From positions 1-45,024 of the forward strand of contig DASZKW010000012.1 of the NCBI GenBank assembly GCA_035552775.1: a DNA stretch of 45,024 nt. The letters are read 5' to 3'. This DNA is from DASZKW01 sp035552775. Its GTDB lineage: Bacteria; Actinomycetota; Acidimicrobiia; Acidimicrobiales; Palsa-688. The position numbers and the translations under genes were made by a program. How positions within the stretch are numbered: the stretch's first letter is position 1; each line of letters begins with the position of its first letter. Of the stretch, positions 8,010 to 17,085 are shown in pieces. Below the pieces are notes generated by a model, which ran no database searches, was not told the DNA's origin, and worked only from the letters and a program-made list of their open reading frames with translations.

Positions 8010-9251
8010 CTACACGCTACCGGGGGTAATCCAGGAGCGGACCCGTTTGGCGTTTCGCCGAGCGGCGGACACTCCCTCGCGCGTCGCGGCACGGGCCCAC
8101 CAGGCTTTCGGAAGTTGGCTATGGCGGTGTTCGGTGAGAAAGTCGACCACCTGGCCGAGGGCAGGATGAATGGCGGCGGGGAGGCACTGTCGACCGATCG
8201 CCACCTGTCCCGCGGTGCCGATTCGCTCTGCTTTGGCTTGGTCATTCAGGAGCATCGTCACTGCTCCTACGAAGTCGCCCGGCCCGTCGGCGACCAGGAC
8301 GTCGGTACCCGGGCGGAGGCGCAGTCCTTCTATTCCGATGGTGGAGGCCACGAGGGGCACGGCGCTTGCCAGTGCGTCACAGACCTTTCCTTTCATACCC
8401 GCGCCCCAGCGAAGGGGGGCGACCGCCACGGCGGCGTCGTCGTACGCGACAGCAAGGTCTTCGACGAAGCCCAGTACGACGACGCCAGGGATGTCGCCCA
8501 AGCGGGCGACCTTGTCCCAGATGTGGGAGCCGGCGACGTGCAGGGTGGCATCTGGAAAGGCGTTGCGGATTTCGGGCCACAGCTCGCGGGTGAACCAGAC
8601 GATGGCGTCGACGTTGGGGGCGTGCCAGAAACTGCCCACGAAGAGCAGCACTGGCGCTCGAGGCTTCTTGGTGCGCGAGCGAAGGACCACAACGTTGGGC
8701 ACCACCCAGGTTTGTTCGGGGCGGTCTCGAATAGTCCGATACAGCCCTTGCTCGACACCAGAGACGAAGATCAGCCCGTCCGCCATTGCGTACGTCTCCA
8801 GCTCGAGTTCCTTGCGTCTCGAGATGGCGCTCGGATCGCGGCCGTGGGAGAAATCGGTGCCGCGTGCGTCTCTGACGAACTCGAGGTCCACGGTGTCGAT
8901 GACCACCCGTGCCCAAGGCTGCCATCGTCGAACAGACGGGAGGGCGTCGAGGGCTACGTGCCAGAACTCGATGATGACCCCTTCGTAGCGGTTCCTGATC
9001 AGTGTGTTTCTCAAGGCGGGGGTCGAGCGGTGTTCTGGGACGATCGCACCGAGGCTGCGAAGGTACTCGGCTCGGGCCCGGGTCTCGTCATCGGCGAGGG
9101 GTGTCGTGGCGACGACACTCACCTGGCAACGGTCCATGAGGAGGGCGCACAGCCGGATGAGGCGCTGTTCGCCTGATGACGAGCGTCGGTCGGGTAGCGC
9201 GTTGGTTATGACGAGCAGACGCGGCTTGTCAGGTAATGGGCGTTGTCGCAT
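8010..9251 (-). CDS. Glycosyltransferase family 4 (GT-B fold)
   Basis: A 413-residue GT-B glycosyltransferase. The N-terminal half starts LLVITNALPDRRSSSGEQRL and includes DTVDLEFVRD; the C-terminal half has VLLFVGSFWHAPNVDAIVWF, then GVVVLGFVEDLAVAYDDAAV and the donor-binding GAGMKGKVCDALASAVPLVA, where the classical E(X7)E is replaced by a K/D-containing variant as in the sugar transferases with PRWGAGMKGK-like loops. It overlaps the preceding GT2 by 23 bp and ends 2 bp before the acetyltransferase. It adds one sugar in the assembly of the island's glycan; donor not readable. Confidence 0.88.
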   Translation of the reverse strand: MRQRPLPDKPRLLVITNALPDRRSSSGEQRLIRLCALLMDRCQVSVVATTPLADDETRARAEYLRSLGAIVPEHRSTPALRNTLIRNRYEGVIIEFWHVALDALPSVRRWQPWARVVIDTVDLEFVRDARGTDFSHGRDPSAISRRKELELETYAMADGLIFVSGVEQGLYRTIRDRPEQTWVVPNVVVLRSRTKKPRAPVLLFVGSFWHAPNVDAIVWFTRELWPEIRNAFPDATLHVAGSHIWDKVARLGDIPGVVVLGFVEDLAVAYDDAAVAVAPLRWGAGMKGKVCDALASAVPLVASTIGIEGLRLRPGTDVLVADGPGDFVGAVTMLLNDQAKAERIGTAGQVAIGRQCLPAAIHPALGQVVDFLTEHRHSQLPKAWWARAATREGVSAARRNAKRVRSWITPGSV

Positions 9252-10071
9252 GACCCGAGAAGTGTTGAAATCTGTCCAGTCTCCGGCGGAGACCCGGTAC
9301 CCGGTCGCGGCGGGTCAGAGCGGCGGTCTGCGAGGTGTTGGGATCGACCCCGTTGTCGACCTGCCAGTCGTCGCCCCACTTGCGACGTAGCCCGGCGCGG
9401 GCGACAGGGTAAGCCATACCCACATACTCGTCGTAGCTGCCTTCAAACACGGTCTTGGCGGTCACGGAGCGCTCGTGGTGCAAATAGGCCAGACGGGTTA
9501 CCACGATGTCGAGACCGACGGCGCGTGCTTGTAGGCAGTAGTCGATCTCCGCACCCCAACCGAGGGGGGCGAATGTGTCTTCATCCAGCAGGCCGACGCG
9601 GTCAAGGGTGGTGGCCGGGACGAACATGCAGGTGCCATCGAGAAAGGGCGCCCGGTAGTGCCGGCGCCGGGCCCGGTAGCTGGCGACGGGTGGGAGCGAC
9701 TGATCCCTTTGATGAAGCCAATGGCAGTCGTAGAAGGGTCCGACGAGTCCCGCCGCCGTCGTTCGCCAGCTTCGGAACAGCCCGGTCACAAAGCCGGCAG
9801 CCAAGCGGGTGTCGTTGTTCAGCCAGATCACTGCGGCGTGGTGATCCTCGCGTCGTTCGCGGGTGCCGTAGTTGGTGCCCCCCGCCCAGCCGAGGTTGTC
9901 GCCAGGACGGAGGACGGATTCGCTGCCCCGGGTCGGGTAGTCACCCCGGTTGTCGACGATCACCACGTCTGTCCGGTCGCTCTCCCGCTCCAAGTCGGCC
10001 AGGAGGGCGTGCGTCATCTCGTGGTGCCCGTACACCGGGATGACCACAAGGGCAGGTAGCCGCCGGTTCAA
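9229..10071 (-). CDS. Glycosyltransferase family 2
   Basis: A 280-residue GT-A enzyme. Motifs in order: LVVIPVYGHHEMT, VVIVDNRGD, NLGWAGGTNYG, the metal-binding VIWLNNDTRL (NDT in place of DXD), a conserved FLDGTCMFVPA, and the acceptor region GLLDEDTFAPLGWGAEIDYC with the catalytic-base acidic pair. It resembles GalF- or rhamnosyl-transferases in general layout. Starts with ATG overlapping the upstream GT4 stop by 4 bp, and its own 3' end overlaps the following GT4 by 23 bp, so the genes are tightly coupled. Confidence 0.88.
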   Translation of the reverse strand: MNRRLPALVVIPVYGHHEMTHALLADLERESDRTDVVIVDNRGDYPTRGSESVLRPGDNLGWAGGTNYGTRERREDHHAAVIWLNNDTRLAAGFVTGLFRSWRTTAAGLVGPFYDCHWLHQRDQSLPPVASYRARRRHYRAPFLDGTCMFVPATTLDRVGLLDEDTFAPLGWGAEIDYCLQARAVGLDIVVTRLAYLHHERSVTAKTVFEGSYDEYVGMAYPVARAGLRRKWGDDWQVDNGVDPNTSQTAALTRRDRVPGLRRRLDRFQHFSGHATTPIT

Positions 10072-11333
10072 TGCGGATTCCCGCGGAGCCCGATGACTCG
10101 GTCGTAGAGCCGGCGGTGGCGTTCCGCAGCCAGCTTGTAGGTGAACTCGGCGAGGACCATCTCTCGGGCGCTGTCGCCCAGGCGGGACCGCAACCCGGCG
10201 TCATCTATCACCGCGGACAGGCACAACGCCAGACCCTCGACGTCCCCGGCGGGGGCGACAAGCCCTGTCCGGTCGTGGCGGACCAGCTCTCCCACCCCGC
10301 CGACGGCGAAAGCGACTACCACCGTGCCGCATGCAAGGCTCTCCAGGACGACCAACGGCGAGTTGTCGGCCCGGGTCGGGAGGACGAAGACGTCGGCTGC
10401 GGAGTAAAGGGCTGCCTTGAGGTTGTCGCTGGCGACGTACCCAAAGTCGGCAACCCGGTAGCCGGCGGCGCGAAGGGTGTCGCCCAGCTCGGGCCCGCGG
10501 TCACCCATGAGGACCACGACGCAACGCCTCCGCGTCCGGGCGGGAAGCCGGTCGAGCACGCCTGGGACCAGGTCGGCGCCCTTCCGCTTGTCGGTGACCG
10601 ACGCCGCGGCGAACATGATGACCGGTCCCTCCGGGGGCAGGCGGAGGGCGGCGCGCGCCGCACTACGGTCGACGGGCGCGAAGGTCTCGGTGTCGATGCC
10701 GTGGGGGATGACCTCGACCTCGAAGCGGCCGAGCATGCTCTCACGTGCCATGTCGGCCAGCCAGGCGCTGGGGGATATCACCGTCATGCGGCTGGCGTCC
10801 CAGAGCCGATCCTTCAGGCGCCACTCGATCGCAGTGGCGTCCCGACGAATCGACGGGAACGCCTCGGGGTGGGGGCAGCGGCCGCACCCGGCGCGCCAGC
10901 GATCACACTCGAAGCTGAAGCTGCAATGTCCGGTCAGGGGCCACATGTCGTGAAGGCTGATGACTGCGGGCTTGGCCTTGGTCAGCGATGGCATGACCGG
11001 GTAGCTGAAGTAGCTGCCGTGAATGGCGTGGTAGTGCACTACGTCGCAGGATCGGAAGTCCTGGCGGCGGGAGACCGAGTAGGCGCCGATACCGTCGAGC
11101 TCGTTGAGGCCTAGGCGCTTGGTGATCGCCCCGAGCGGACGGCGCACCGTCCGCCACGCACGGAGCTGGGCGACGGTCTCGTCGTGGGACCCCTTGGTCC
11201 CGACGAGCATGGACGAGGCGATTCCTGCTTGCAGGAGCGCCTCGTGGAGCCGGTACCCAGCAATGGCGGCCCCCCCTCCGACGTCGGCATGGTTGATGAT
11301 CAGAACGCGAGGACCGTTCAAGTGCGGTGCCAT
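10068..11333 (-). CDS. Glycosyltransferase family 4 with cysteine-rich WRxGCGxCP segment
   Basis: A 421-residue GT-B enzyme. The N-terminal domain has VLIINHADVGGGAAIAGYRL and VISLHDMWPLTGHCSF, then CDRWRAGCGRCPHPEAFPS, a four-cysteine segment typical of a subgroup of GT4 enzymes in capsule and colanic-acid type clusters and possibly a zinc or structural site. The C-terminal domain has VEVIPHGIDTETF, VIMFAAASVTDKRKG and DVFVLPTRADNSPLVVLESL, the last with the donor-binding E of the EX7E motif. It overlaps the upstream GT2 by 16 bp and the downstream GT2 by 4 bp. Sugar specificity unknown. Confidence 0.9.
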   Translation of the reverse strand: MAPHLNGPRVLIINHADVGGGAAIAGYRLHEALLQAGIASSMLVGTKGSHDETVAQLRAWRTVRRPLGAITKRLGLNELDGIGAYSVSRRQDFRSCDVVHYHAIHGSYFSYPVMPSLTKAKPAVISLHDMWPLTGHCSFSFECDRWRAGCGRCPHPEAFPSIRRDATAIEWRLKDRLWDASRMTVISPSAWLADMARESMLGRFEVEVIPHGIDTETFAPVDRSAARAALRLPPEGPVIMFAAASVTDKRKGADLVPGVLDRLPARTRRRCVVVLMGDRGPELGDTLRAAGYRVADFGYVASDNLKAALYSAADVFVLPTRADNSPLVVLESLACGTVVVAFAVGGVGELVRHDRTGLVAPAGDVEGLALCLSAVIDDAGLRSRLGDSAREMVLAEFTYKLAAERHRRLYDRVIGLRGNPH

Positions 11334-12283
11334 TGAGCGGTCCTGGCGAGAATGCGATCGGCCTGCTGGCGCAGGACACTTTCAACGACGATGGTGGCGT
11401 AGCCGGAGGCGTCCTTGATGGCTGGTCGCTGGTCGCCGGTGCGCAGCATGTGCAGCGCCCAGTCGCGGGTGGTGGAGTAAAACTCGCGAGTCCACGCCCG
11501 GCTACGCCCGTCGGGCAGGTAGCCGTGGCCGATCACGACGCTGTCGATCATCTCACGGAGCTGCTCGACCGAGTGGTCCATTTTGGCTGTATCGGAGCGC
11601 CCGTGGATTCGGTACCCGACCAGGACTTCAGGGTCGTAGAGCAAGCGGAAGCGACTGGTCATCCGTTTCCACATGTCCCAATCGGCGCAGTAGCGAAGCT
11701 CGGGACGGAAGCCGCCCATGGACTCGTACACCGAACGCCGGGCCATGACCGCCGGCGCCCGGAGGGGGTTCCAGGAGAAGATCCCCTGTTCGAAATCGTC
11801 GAGTGTCTGCTGTCGGGGCCGGAGGGGGACATTTTTGCGGATCACAATGCCGGCCTCGTCGATGTCATCGGCGCCGACGACGACAGCATCGATGTCGGCT
11901 CGGGATGAGAGCAGCGACCCAACCCGGCGGTACAGACCAGGGTAGACCGAGTCGTCCCCGTGTAGAAGGTGGAGCCAGCGTCCCCGGGACCGCTGCAGGC
12001 AGGCGGTGAAATTATTGGCGATGCCGACGTTGGCCGGGTGGCGGTAGAAGCGGACCCGGTCACCGCCCACCGCGGCGGCGACCGCCTCGGGCCGGTCCGC
12101 CGTCGAACAGTCGTCCACTACTTCGATCTGCATGGCGTCGGGCCCTGGATCTTGGGCGAGGACACCCTCGAGGGCAGTCCGCAGGAAGTCGGCGCAGTTG
12201 TAGGTCGGGATCATCACGGACCACTGAGGGCGCCCCTCGCCGGGCGCGACGGGCGCGACGGGGGGGATGCTCACGTCGGTCAT
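11318..12283 (-). CDS. Glycosyltransferase family 2
   Basis: A 321-residue GT-A enzyme: WSVMIPTYNCADFLRTAL, QIEVVDDCSTADRP, NVGIANNFTACLQRSRG, the DXD-type HLLHGDDSVYPG and the later RYCADWDMWKRM acidic acceptor region. The open frame extends to 12370, but the added 29 residues look like antisense of the mutase gene. The ATG at 12283 gives MTDVSIPP and overlaps the glf stop as ATGA, so it is the preferred start. It sits directly after the UDP-galactopyranose mutase, which makes a galactofuranosyl donor a reasonable but unproven guess. Confidence 0.9.
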   Translation of the reverse strand: MTDVSIPPVAPVAPGEGRPQWSVMIPTYNCADFLRTALEGVLAQDPGPDAMQIEVVDDCSTADRPEAVAAAVGGDRVRFYRHPANVGIANNFTACLQRSRGRWLHLLHGDDSVYPGLYRRVGSLLSSRADIDAVVVGADDIDEAGIVIRKNVPLRPRQQTLDDFEQGIFSWNPLRAPAVMARRSVYESMGGFRPELRYCADWDMWKRMTSRFRLLYDPEVLVGYRIHGRSDTAKMDHSVEQLREMIDSVVIGHGYLPDGRSRAWTREFYSTTRDWALHMLRTGDQRPAIKDASGYATIVVESVLRQQADRILARTAQWHRT

Positions 12284-13368
12284 GTCCCCAACAGCCGGCC
12301 GGCAATTAGCATCGCCCTGGCGATGGCCTGGTCCATGTCGTAGTAGCGGTATTCGCCGAGCCGGCCGCAAATGACCAGCCCGGAAGTGAAGCGCACCCGG
12401 TCTCGGTACCGCTGGTAGAGCGCCTTGTTGGCGGCGTCGGGGAAGGGGTATTCGTAATCGTTGGCCTCTGAGGGGCTGTAGGGAACTTCGGTCGTCAGCA
12501 CCGTGCCGACCGCCGTCTTTCTCTCAGCCGGGCTCAGCATGTGCTTCCATTCGAGGGTTCGCACATGGGGACCGTTGGCCGGGTCGGGATTGTTGACCTG
12601 GCCGAACGGTTGCGCCAGATCGGTGTCCCGCAGATAGGTGTGCTCCCGCAACTGCCCCCGGTACGTCAACCGGCCCAGATCGAACCCGAAGAACTCGTCG
12701 ATCGGCCCGGTGAAGATCACGGCCCGGCGACCGTCGAATCGCTCCCGCTGTCGAAGGTAGTCGCACTCCTGTGCGACGGTGATCCCGTCGAGGATGTTGC
12801 TCGTAAAAGCGGCGTAACCCCCGTCGGGAATACCCTGATAGCGGTGAGGCTTCAGGCGGAAGTCAGCACCGTGCCGCACGTCGAAACGGTCGGCCAGGTC
12901 GGCCGAGAGCGAACTGGCGGGCACGCCCCACTGCTTCTCGGTGTAGCCCTTCACGAACTTCCGGTAGACGGCTTCGGGCATCATCGCGAGCGACGCTATC
13001 TCGAAGTTGTCCGGGCGTCCGTTGGCCATAGGCTTCCAGTCGGCCCCGGTGGTCCGCTGGATGTATTCCTCGTTGACCGGCCAGTGCTCGTAGCGGCCGT
13101 CTACCCATGAGGCGAGCACCGCCTCGTAGCGGTAGAACTCACTGTAGCGGGTGACAAACTCCCACACCTTGGAGCTGTTGGTGCGGAAGTAGTGCGGGCC
13201 GTAGGTGTGCACCCGGATTCCGCTGTCGTGGACGAAGTCATGGACATTGCCCCCCAGGTGAGACCTGCGTTCCACGACGAGCACGTCCAGTCCCGCATCC
13301 TTGAGGGTCCGGGCGATCACCGCGCCGGTGAGCCCGGCGCCGACGACTAGGTAATCGGCGCTGGTCAC
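12280..13368 (-). CDS. glf: UDP-galactopyranose mutase
   Basis: A 362-residue flavoenzyme converting UDP-galactopyranose to UDP-galactofuranose, full length for the family. The FAD-binding Rossmann motif VVGAGLTGAVIARTL opens the protein, followed by ERRSHLGGNVHDF, GPHYFRTNSSKVWEF, the mobile-loop and substrate residues RRFTGADWKP-like (here QRTTGADWKP), GYTEKQWGVPASSL, and the C-terminal GRLGEYRYYDMDQAI that binds flavin and substrate in all Glf proteins. It is the second gene of the main operon, overlapping both neighbours by 4 bp. Its presence predicts galactofuranose in the glycan. It is one of the surest calls in the window. Confidence 0.97.
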   Translation of the reverse strand: MTSADYLVVGAGLTGAVIARTLKDAGLDVLVVERRSHLGGNVHDFVHDSGIRVHTYGPHYFRTNSSKVWEFVTRYSEFYRYEAVLASWVDGRYEHWPVNEEYIQRTTGADWKPMANGRPDNFEIASLAMMPEAVYRKFVKGYTEKQWGVPASSLSADLADRFDVRHGADFRLKPHRYQGIPDGGYAAFTSNILDGITVAQECDYLRQRERFDGRRAVIFTGPIDEFFGFDLGRLTYRGQLREHTYLRDTDLAQPFGQVNNPDPANGPHVRTLEWKHMLSPAERKTAVGTVLTTEVPYSPSEANDYEYPFPDAANKALYQRYRDRVRFTSGLVICGRLGEYRYYDMDQAIARAMLIAGRLLGT

Positions 13369-14300
13369 GCGCCCCGTTTAGTGCAGACGAAGAGTTGAAA
13401 TGCCCACACCGTCGATGGGAGTGTCCCGCGCCGCATGAGCAGTCCGTCCAGGGTCCGAGCCAGCACGAGGATCGGCAGTCGAAGTACGCGCCACAGCTTC
13501 GGCTGCGAGAGGCCGGCGATGAGCAGTTCCTGGGCGACGAGATGGCTCATGCAAATACACCGCCGGCGAACGTCGATGGAGAAGTGGGGAGCCAGGAGTT
13601 CGTCGAGTTCACCCGGGCCGAAAGGCATCTCCTTCGGGGAAGGTCCAAACGGCGCCTCACCGCTGTGGCGGATAGCCAAGCGGCCGCGGACTTCACTTTC
13701 GCGCTGCCCCATCGGGCGTCGCCCCATGTCATGCAGGCGACGGGGTAGACCCTCGAGAAGGCGGAGCGCTCTCAGCGTCGCCGGCTCACGCACCGTCGCG
13801 CCGGGGAAGTGGACAGGCTCGACGACCACCAGACGGCCCCCATCGACAAGATGATCGCAGGCCTGGTCCACAGCGCTTCGTACCTCGTCGGTAGCCAGAT
13901 GATGCAAGAAAGCATGCATGACCACGAGATCGAACTTGACTCGCTTCCGCGTGTCTGACCCGTCTGCCACCTCGAAGTGGACCCGCTCCTCCAGACCCGC
14001 CTCCTTCGCCCCCAGGCGGGCCTGAGCGATCTGGTCGGGCGAGAAGTCGACGCCTACGACGTTGGACACCCCCATGCTCGCCAAGAGCAGGCTGAACCAC
14101 CCCGTCCCGCATCCGAGCTCCAGGACCGACGACGCCGGGTCCACCAGTTCGGTGACTGTGCGCAGGTAGCCGCCACGAAGGAGGCGCTGGACGGGAGGTG
14201 TCTGCACCCAGCAGTAGTCGTGTTCGAGATCACCATTTTCGGACCACCAGCGCCGCTCGGCGCCGTCAAGCTCGGCAGTGCTCTGCGGGTACCGCGCCAT
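13365..14300 (-). CDS. Class I SAM-dependent methyltransferase, first gene of main glycan operon
   Basis: A 311-residue enzyme with motif I SVLELGCGTGWFSLLLA, GVDFSPDQIAQAR, VKFDLVVMHAFLHHLA and a motif VI-like LVDGGRLVVVEPV. The C-terminal 100 residues are basic and include a hydrophobic stretch RLPILVLARTLDGLL that may lie on the membrane. The substrate is probably a sugar or lipid-linked precursor. It is the promoter-proximal gene of the nine-gene operon and overlaps glf by 4 bp. Its ATG lies in the same CCATGG palindrome as the ATG of the divergent methyltransferase, so the promoters must lie within each other's genes, or one real start is further in. Confidence 0.87.
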   Translation of the reverse strand: MARYPQSTAELDGAERRWWSENGDLEHDYCWVQTPPVQRLLRGGYLRTVTELVDPASSVLELGCGTGWFSLLLASMGVSNVVGVDFSPDQIAQARLGAKEAGLEERVHFEVADGSDTRKRVKFDLVVMHAFLHHLATDEVRSAVDQACDHLVDGGRLVVVEPVHFPGATVREPATLRALRLLEGLPRRLHDMGRRPMGQRESEVRGRLAIRHSGEAPFGPSPKEMPFGPGELDELLAPHFSIDVRRRCICMSHLVAQELLIAGLSQPKLWRVLRLPILVLARTLDGLLMRRGTLPSTVWAFQLFVCTKRGA

Positions 14301-15216
14301 GGCTCAGCCGAGTATAACTTTGCTCGTCGTGTACCACTTGCCTGCCAGCGTGCGTCGCATCGCGCATAGGGCGGCGGTGGCGCTGCCCCAGCCGGTCGTC
14401 GCCCGTCTCCCGGGTGGGCTGGAGGAGCGTGTCGTGGCCGTGCGCGCCTGGTGCGCCGAGAAGCGTTTCGTGGCTCCCGACGGCGCGTCCCCCCTGGACA
14501 ACGTGGGCTACAACCGCTCTCTTTGGGACTGGTACGCAGAACGGTGGTCTGATCTCGACTTCCGCCGGCGCCAACTGGCCAACGAGGGCCGCGGTGAGGA
14601 GGACCCTGCGCTGGTGGACCGCCTCGGCGAGGAATGGGGGCGCCTCGACGACGTCGCCCAAGTAGTCGACAGATGGATCATGCCCTACGTCAGCGCAGAT
14701 TCGGTCGTCGGCGAGATCGGGACGGGCGGCGCCCGCGTCGCCCGGATGGTCGCCCCCCGAGTAGGTGAGTTCCATGCCTTCGACGTAGCCCCGAAGATGC
14801 TCGACAGGGCCCGGCAGGGCCTTCGCGGCGTCACCACGGCCCAGTTCCATGTGCTCGACGAGCCGAGGCTCCCGGCGGCCCTCGACGGTCATTTTGACTT
14901 CGTGTATTCCTTTGACGTGTTCGTTCACCTGGACCTGCACGTCCAGTGGCGTTACCTCCAGGATTTCGGTCGCGTCCTGCGCCCTGGGGGCCGTGCTTTG
15001 GTCCACACCGCCAACCTGGACACGCAGGCGGGGTGGGAGCGCTTTGTCCTTCAGGATCGCTACCGGGTGGAGGGCTTTTACTTCATGGTCCCCGCAGCGG
15101 TCAGAACGCTGATCGAGCGGGCCGGACTCAACTTGATCGACGAGCTGTCCGGGGAACCCGGCAACTTCTACTACGAGCGCGACTACTTCGCCCTATTGGA
15201 GAAGCCCACTGCCTGA
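14299..15216 (+). CDS. Class I SAM-dependent methyltransferase
   Basis: A 305-residue protein whose SAM fold is in the middle: VVGEIGTGGARVARMVAP (motif I), FHAFDVAPKMLDRAR, FDFVYSFDVFVHLDLHVQ and RVLRPGGRALVHTANL. The N-terminal 110 residues are helical and charged, including YNRSLWDWYAERW. The C-terminal part ends with GNFYYERDYFALLEKP, typical of methyltransferases in which the last strand caps the fold. The ATG at 14299 shares a CCATGG with the opposite-strand gene; the frame is open to 14278, and a GTG at 14329 is an alternative. The 3' end overlaps the next minus-strand gene by 34 bp. Probably modifies the glycan or its lipid carrier. Confidence 0.85.
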   Translation: MAQPSITLLVVYHLPASVRRIAHRAAVALPQPVVARLPGGLEERVVAVRAWCAEKRFVAPDGASPLDNVGYNRSLWDWYAERWSDLDFRRRQLANEGRGEEDPALVDRLGEEWGRLDDVAQVVDRWIMPYVSADSVVGEIGTGGARVARMVAPRVGEFHAFDVAPKMLDRARQGLRGVTTAQFHVLDEPRLPAALDGHFDFVYSFDVFVHLDLHVQWRYLQDFGRVLRPGGRALVHTANLDTQAGWERFVLQDRYRVEGFYFMVPAAVRTLIERAGLNLIDELSGEPGNFYYERDYFALLEKPTA

Positions 15217-16118
15217 TTGGGGGGTGGGCGGAGCGGCTCGATCCATCCGTCAGGCCACACCCCGTCCCGGATGGCGGGTGGAAGTTCAGCCGTCGCTACG
15301 TGTACCGCTGCGGGGAACCTCGTCGGCACGGTTGGATGAAAATCACGCAGTTCCGGGGTCCACCGGTCCCAGACCCGGTCCATCCATCCAGCCGACATCT
15401 CCGAGATGTGGGAGGACCGTGCCACCTTGTCGGCGACCCGCTGACGGGAACCGACGTAGCTGCCGTGGTGGCACACAGCGACCTCCGGCGGGACCATCAC
15501 GGCCCCCGTACGGTGCCAGGCGTAGGAGTCCGGCACCCAGCCCAGTTGCGCGGCCTTGGCCCACGCCCGGGTCCAAATGTTCGGATAGGGGTTGCGGATG
15601 TCCCCGAAGCAGAAGTCGGGACGGGTGAGGGCGGTGAAAGAGCCTTGTTCATCGATCCGCCAGTTCCAGGTCCGGAAGTAGGTCAGTAGCTCCATGCGGT
15701 AGGCCTTGGCCGGATGGGCGTCGATCCAGGCCAACAGGCCAGCGATATCCGCGGGATCGTAGACCTCGTCGGAGTCGATGTGCCAGAACAGGTCCGGCGG
15801 TTGCAGACCCGGCGGCTCGCCGTCCAACGTGACCGTCGGCGACAGGTGCCGGGCGTAGGCCATAGCCCGGTTGCGGGCTTGGGGCTCGCTCCCCTCGTTG
15901 GTCACGATCAGGTTTACCTTACGCTCGGGATCGATTGCACGAGAGAGGATCAACTCGACGAGACCTTCCGGCTCGACATGGTTGCCGTAGCGGTCCCGGT
16001 CGTAGCTCGTGATTACGGTGGCGCCCGAGATCGCCTCGTAGACCGACGATAGGGCTGCGGTGAAAAAAGAGGTCTCGTTGAGTGCGAAGAACACGGCGTG
16101 GATGGATAAGGGCCGCAC
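15183..16118 (-). CDS. Glycosyltransferase-like protein (GT-A fold, GT2-related)
   Basis: A protein of about 311 residues with a glycosyltransferase-like pattern: IHAVFFALNETSFFTAAL, a variable loop with YDRDRYGN, NLIVTNEGSEPQARNRAMA, a metal-site DLFWHIDSDEVYDPADI, and VCHHGSYVGSRQRVADKV near the C-terminus. It resembles proteins annotated as glycosyltransferases that lack the classic N-terminal nucleotide loop. The frame is open far upstream to 16583, but that part is antisense to the next gene. I chose the GTG at 16118; an ATG at 16178 (MSVVVDARPPG) would overlap the divergent GT2 by 47 bp. Its function in the island is inferred from context. Confidence 0.75.
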   Translation of the reverse strand: MRPLSIHAVFFALNETSFFTAALSSVYEAISGATVITSYDRDRYGNHVEPEGLVELILSRAIDPERKVNLIVTNEGSEPQARNRAMAYARHLSPTVTLDGEPPGLQPPDLFWHIDSDEVYDPADIAGLLAWIDAHPAKAYRMELLTYFRTWNWRIDEQGSFTALTRPDFCFGDIRNPYPNIWTRAWAKAAQLGWVPDSYAWHRTGAVMVPPEVAVCHHGSYVGSRQRVADKVARSSHISEMSAGWMDRVWDRWTPELRDFHPTVPTRFPAAVHVATAELPPAIRDGVWPDGWIEPLRPPPNQAVGFSNRAK

Positions 16119-16131
16119 TTCAGTATCGTAG

Positions 16132-17085
16132 GTGCTCGTGTCCAAGCCTGGGGGCCGAGCATCGACGACGACGCTCATCGGGCGCCCCGGATGGTCCGAG
16201 ACCCGCCCGGACGAGCCATTCATCAGCGTCGTCATGCCGGTTCGCGGGGTGCAACCTGACATCGGTGACCAACTCGAGGCGTTGTCCCGCCAGCAGTATG
16301 CCGGCCGGTGGGAGCTGCTTCTGGCGGACAACGGCTGCCATACGAGCACCCTCGAGGTGGTCGAGTCCTGGAAGGGCGTCATTCCCAAGTTGAGGATCAT
16401 CGATGCGCGGAGTCGGCTCGGGGCCAACTTCGCCCGCAACAAGGCGGTCGACGAGGCGGCGGGCACGCTGATCGCCATATGCGACTCCGATGACGTCGTT
16501 ACACCCGGTTGGCTCGACGGCCTCAGCCGGTCGGCTCGCAGTGCGGAGATGGTTGGTGGCCATCTCGACGTGACTGTCCTCAACCCCCCACTTCTGCAGG
16601 CGTGGAGGCCGTCCCCGACGGAACACGGCCTGCCCCTCGGGCTCGACTTTCTGCCCTACGTCGCTGGGTCGAACTGTGCCATCTGGCGGGACGTGTACCA
16701 AGCCGTCGGAGGCTGCGACGAGGAGCTGGTCGGTGGTGGCGGCGGCGACGACGTGGACCTGTCGTGGCGGGTCCAACTCGTCGGTGGCCGCGTCGTCTTC
16801 GCTCCCGACGCCGTGGTCCACTACCGGCTCCGATCCGATATGAGGTCGATGGTCCGTCAGATGACGGCCTATGGGATGTCCGCAGCTCTGCTCTACAGGA
16901 AGTTCAGGGCGTACGGTGCTCAGCGGCCCCGGCTCACCGTCGCCGGGAAACACTGGATACGGGTGGTGCAGCGCGGCCCCCGCGAGCTGGGTCGACCCGA
17001 CACCAGGGGCGGATGGATCCGGGAGGTGGCGTACCTACTCGGACGCCTTCACGGTGCCGTCAGGCACCGTGTCCTCTACTGGTGA
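16132..17085 (+). CDS. Glycosyltransferase family 2
   Basis: A GT-A enzyme of about 317 residues. FISVVMPVRGVQPDIGDQL starts the fold, followed by WELLLADNGCHTS, ANFARNKAVDEAAGTLIA, the metal-binding ICDSDDVVTPGW, and an acceptor region NCAIWRDVYQAVGGCDEEL with GGGDDVDLSWRV. The C-terminal 60 residues are basic. The start is uncertain: GTG codons at 16132 and 16138 both precede the fold by about 30 residues and neither has a clear ribosome site. The 3' end overlaps the convergent GT2 by 26 bp. Sugar unknown. Confidence 0.87.
   Translation: MLVSKPGGRASTTTLIGRPGWSETRPDEPFISVVMPVRGVQPDIGDQLEALSRQQYAGRWELLLADNGCHTSTLEVVESWKGVIPKLRIIDARSRLGANFARNKAVDEAAGTLIAICDSDDVVTPGWLDGLSRSARSAEMVGGHLDVTVLNPPLLQAWRPSPTEHGLPLGLDFLPYVAGSNCAIWRDVYQAVGGCDEELVGGGGGDDVDLSWRVQLVGGRVVFAPDAVVHYRLRSDMRSMVRQMTAYGMSAALLYRKFRAYGAQRPRLTVAGKHWIRVVQRGPRELGRPDTRGGWIREVAYLLGRLHGAVRHRVLYW

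Noticed and set aside
8115..9176. A 353-codon plus-strand frame
   Set aside because: It lies opposite a clear GT4 gene with all family motifs and reads as low-complexity antisense.
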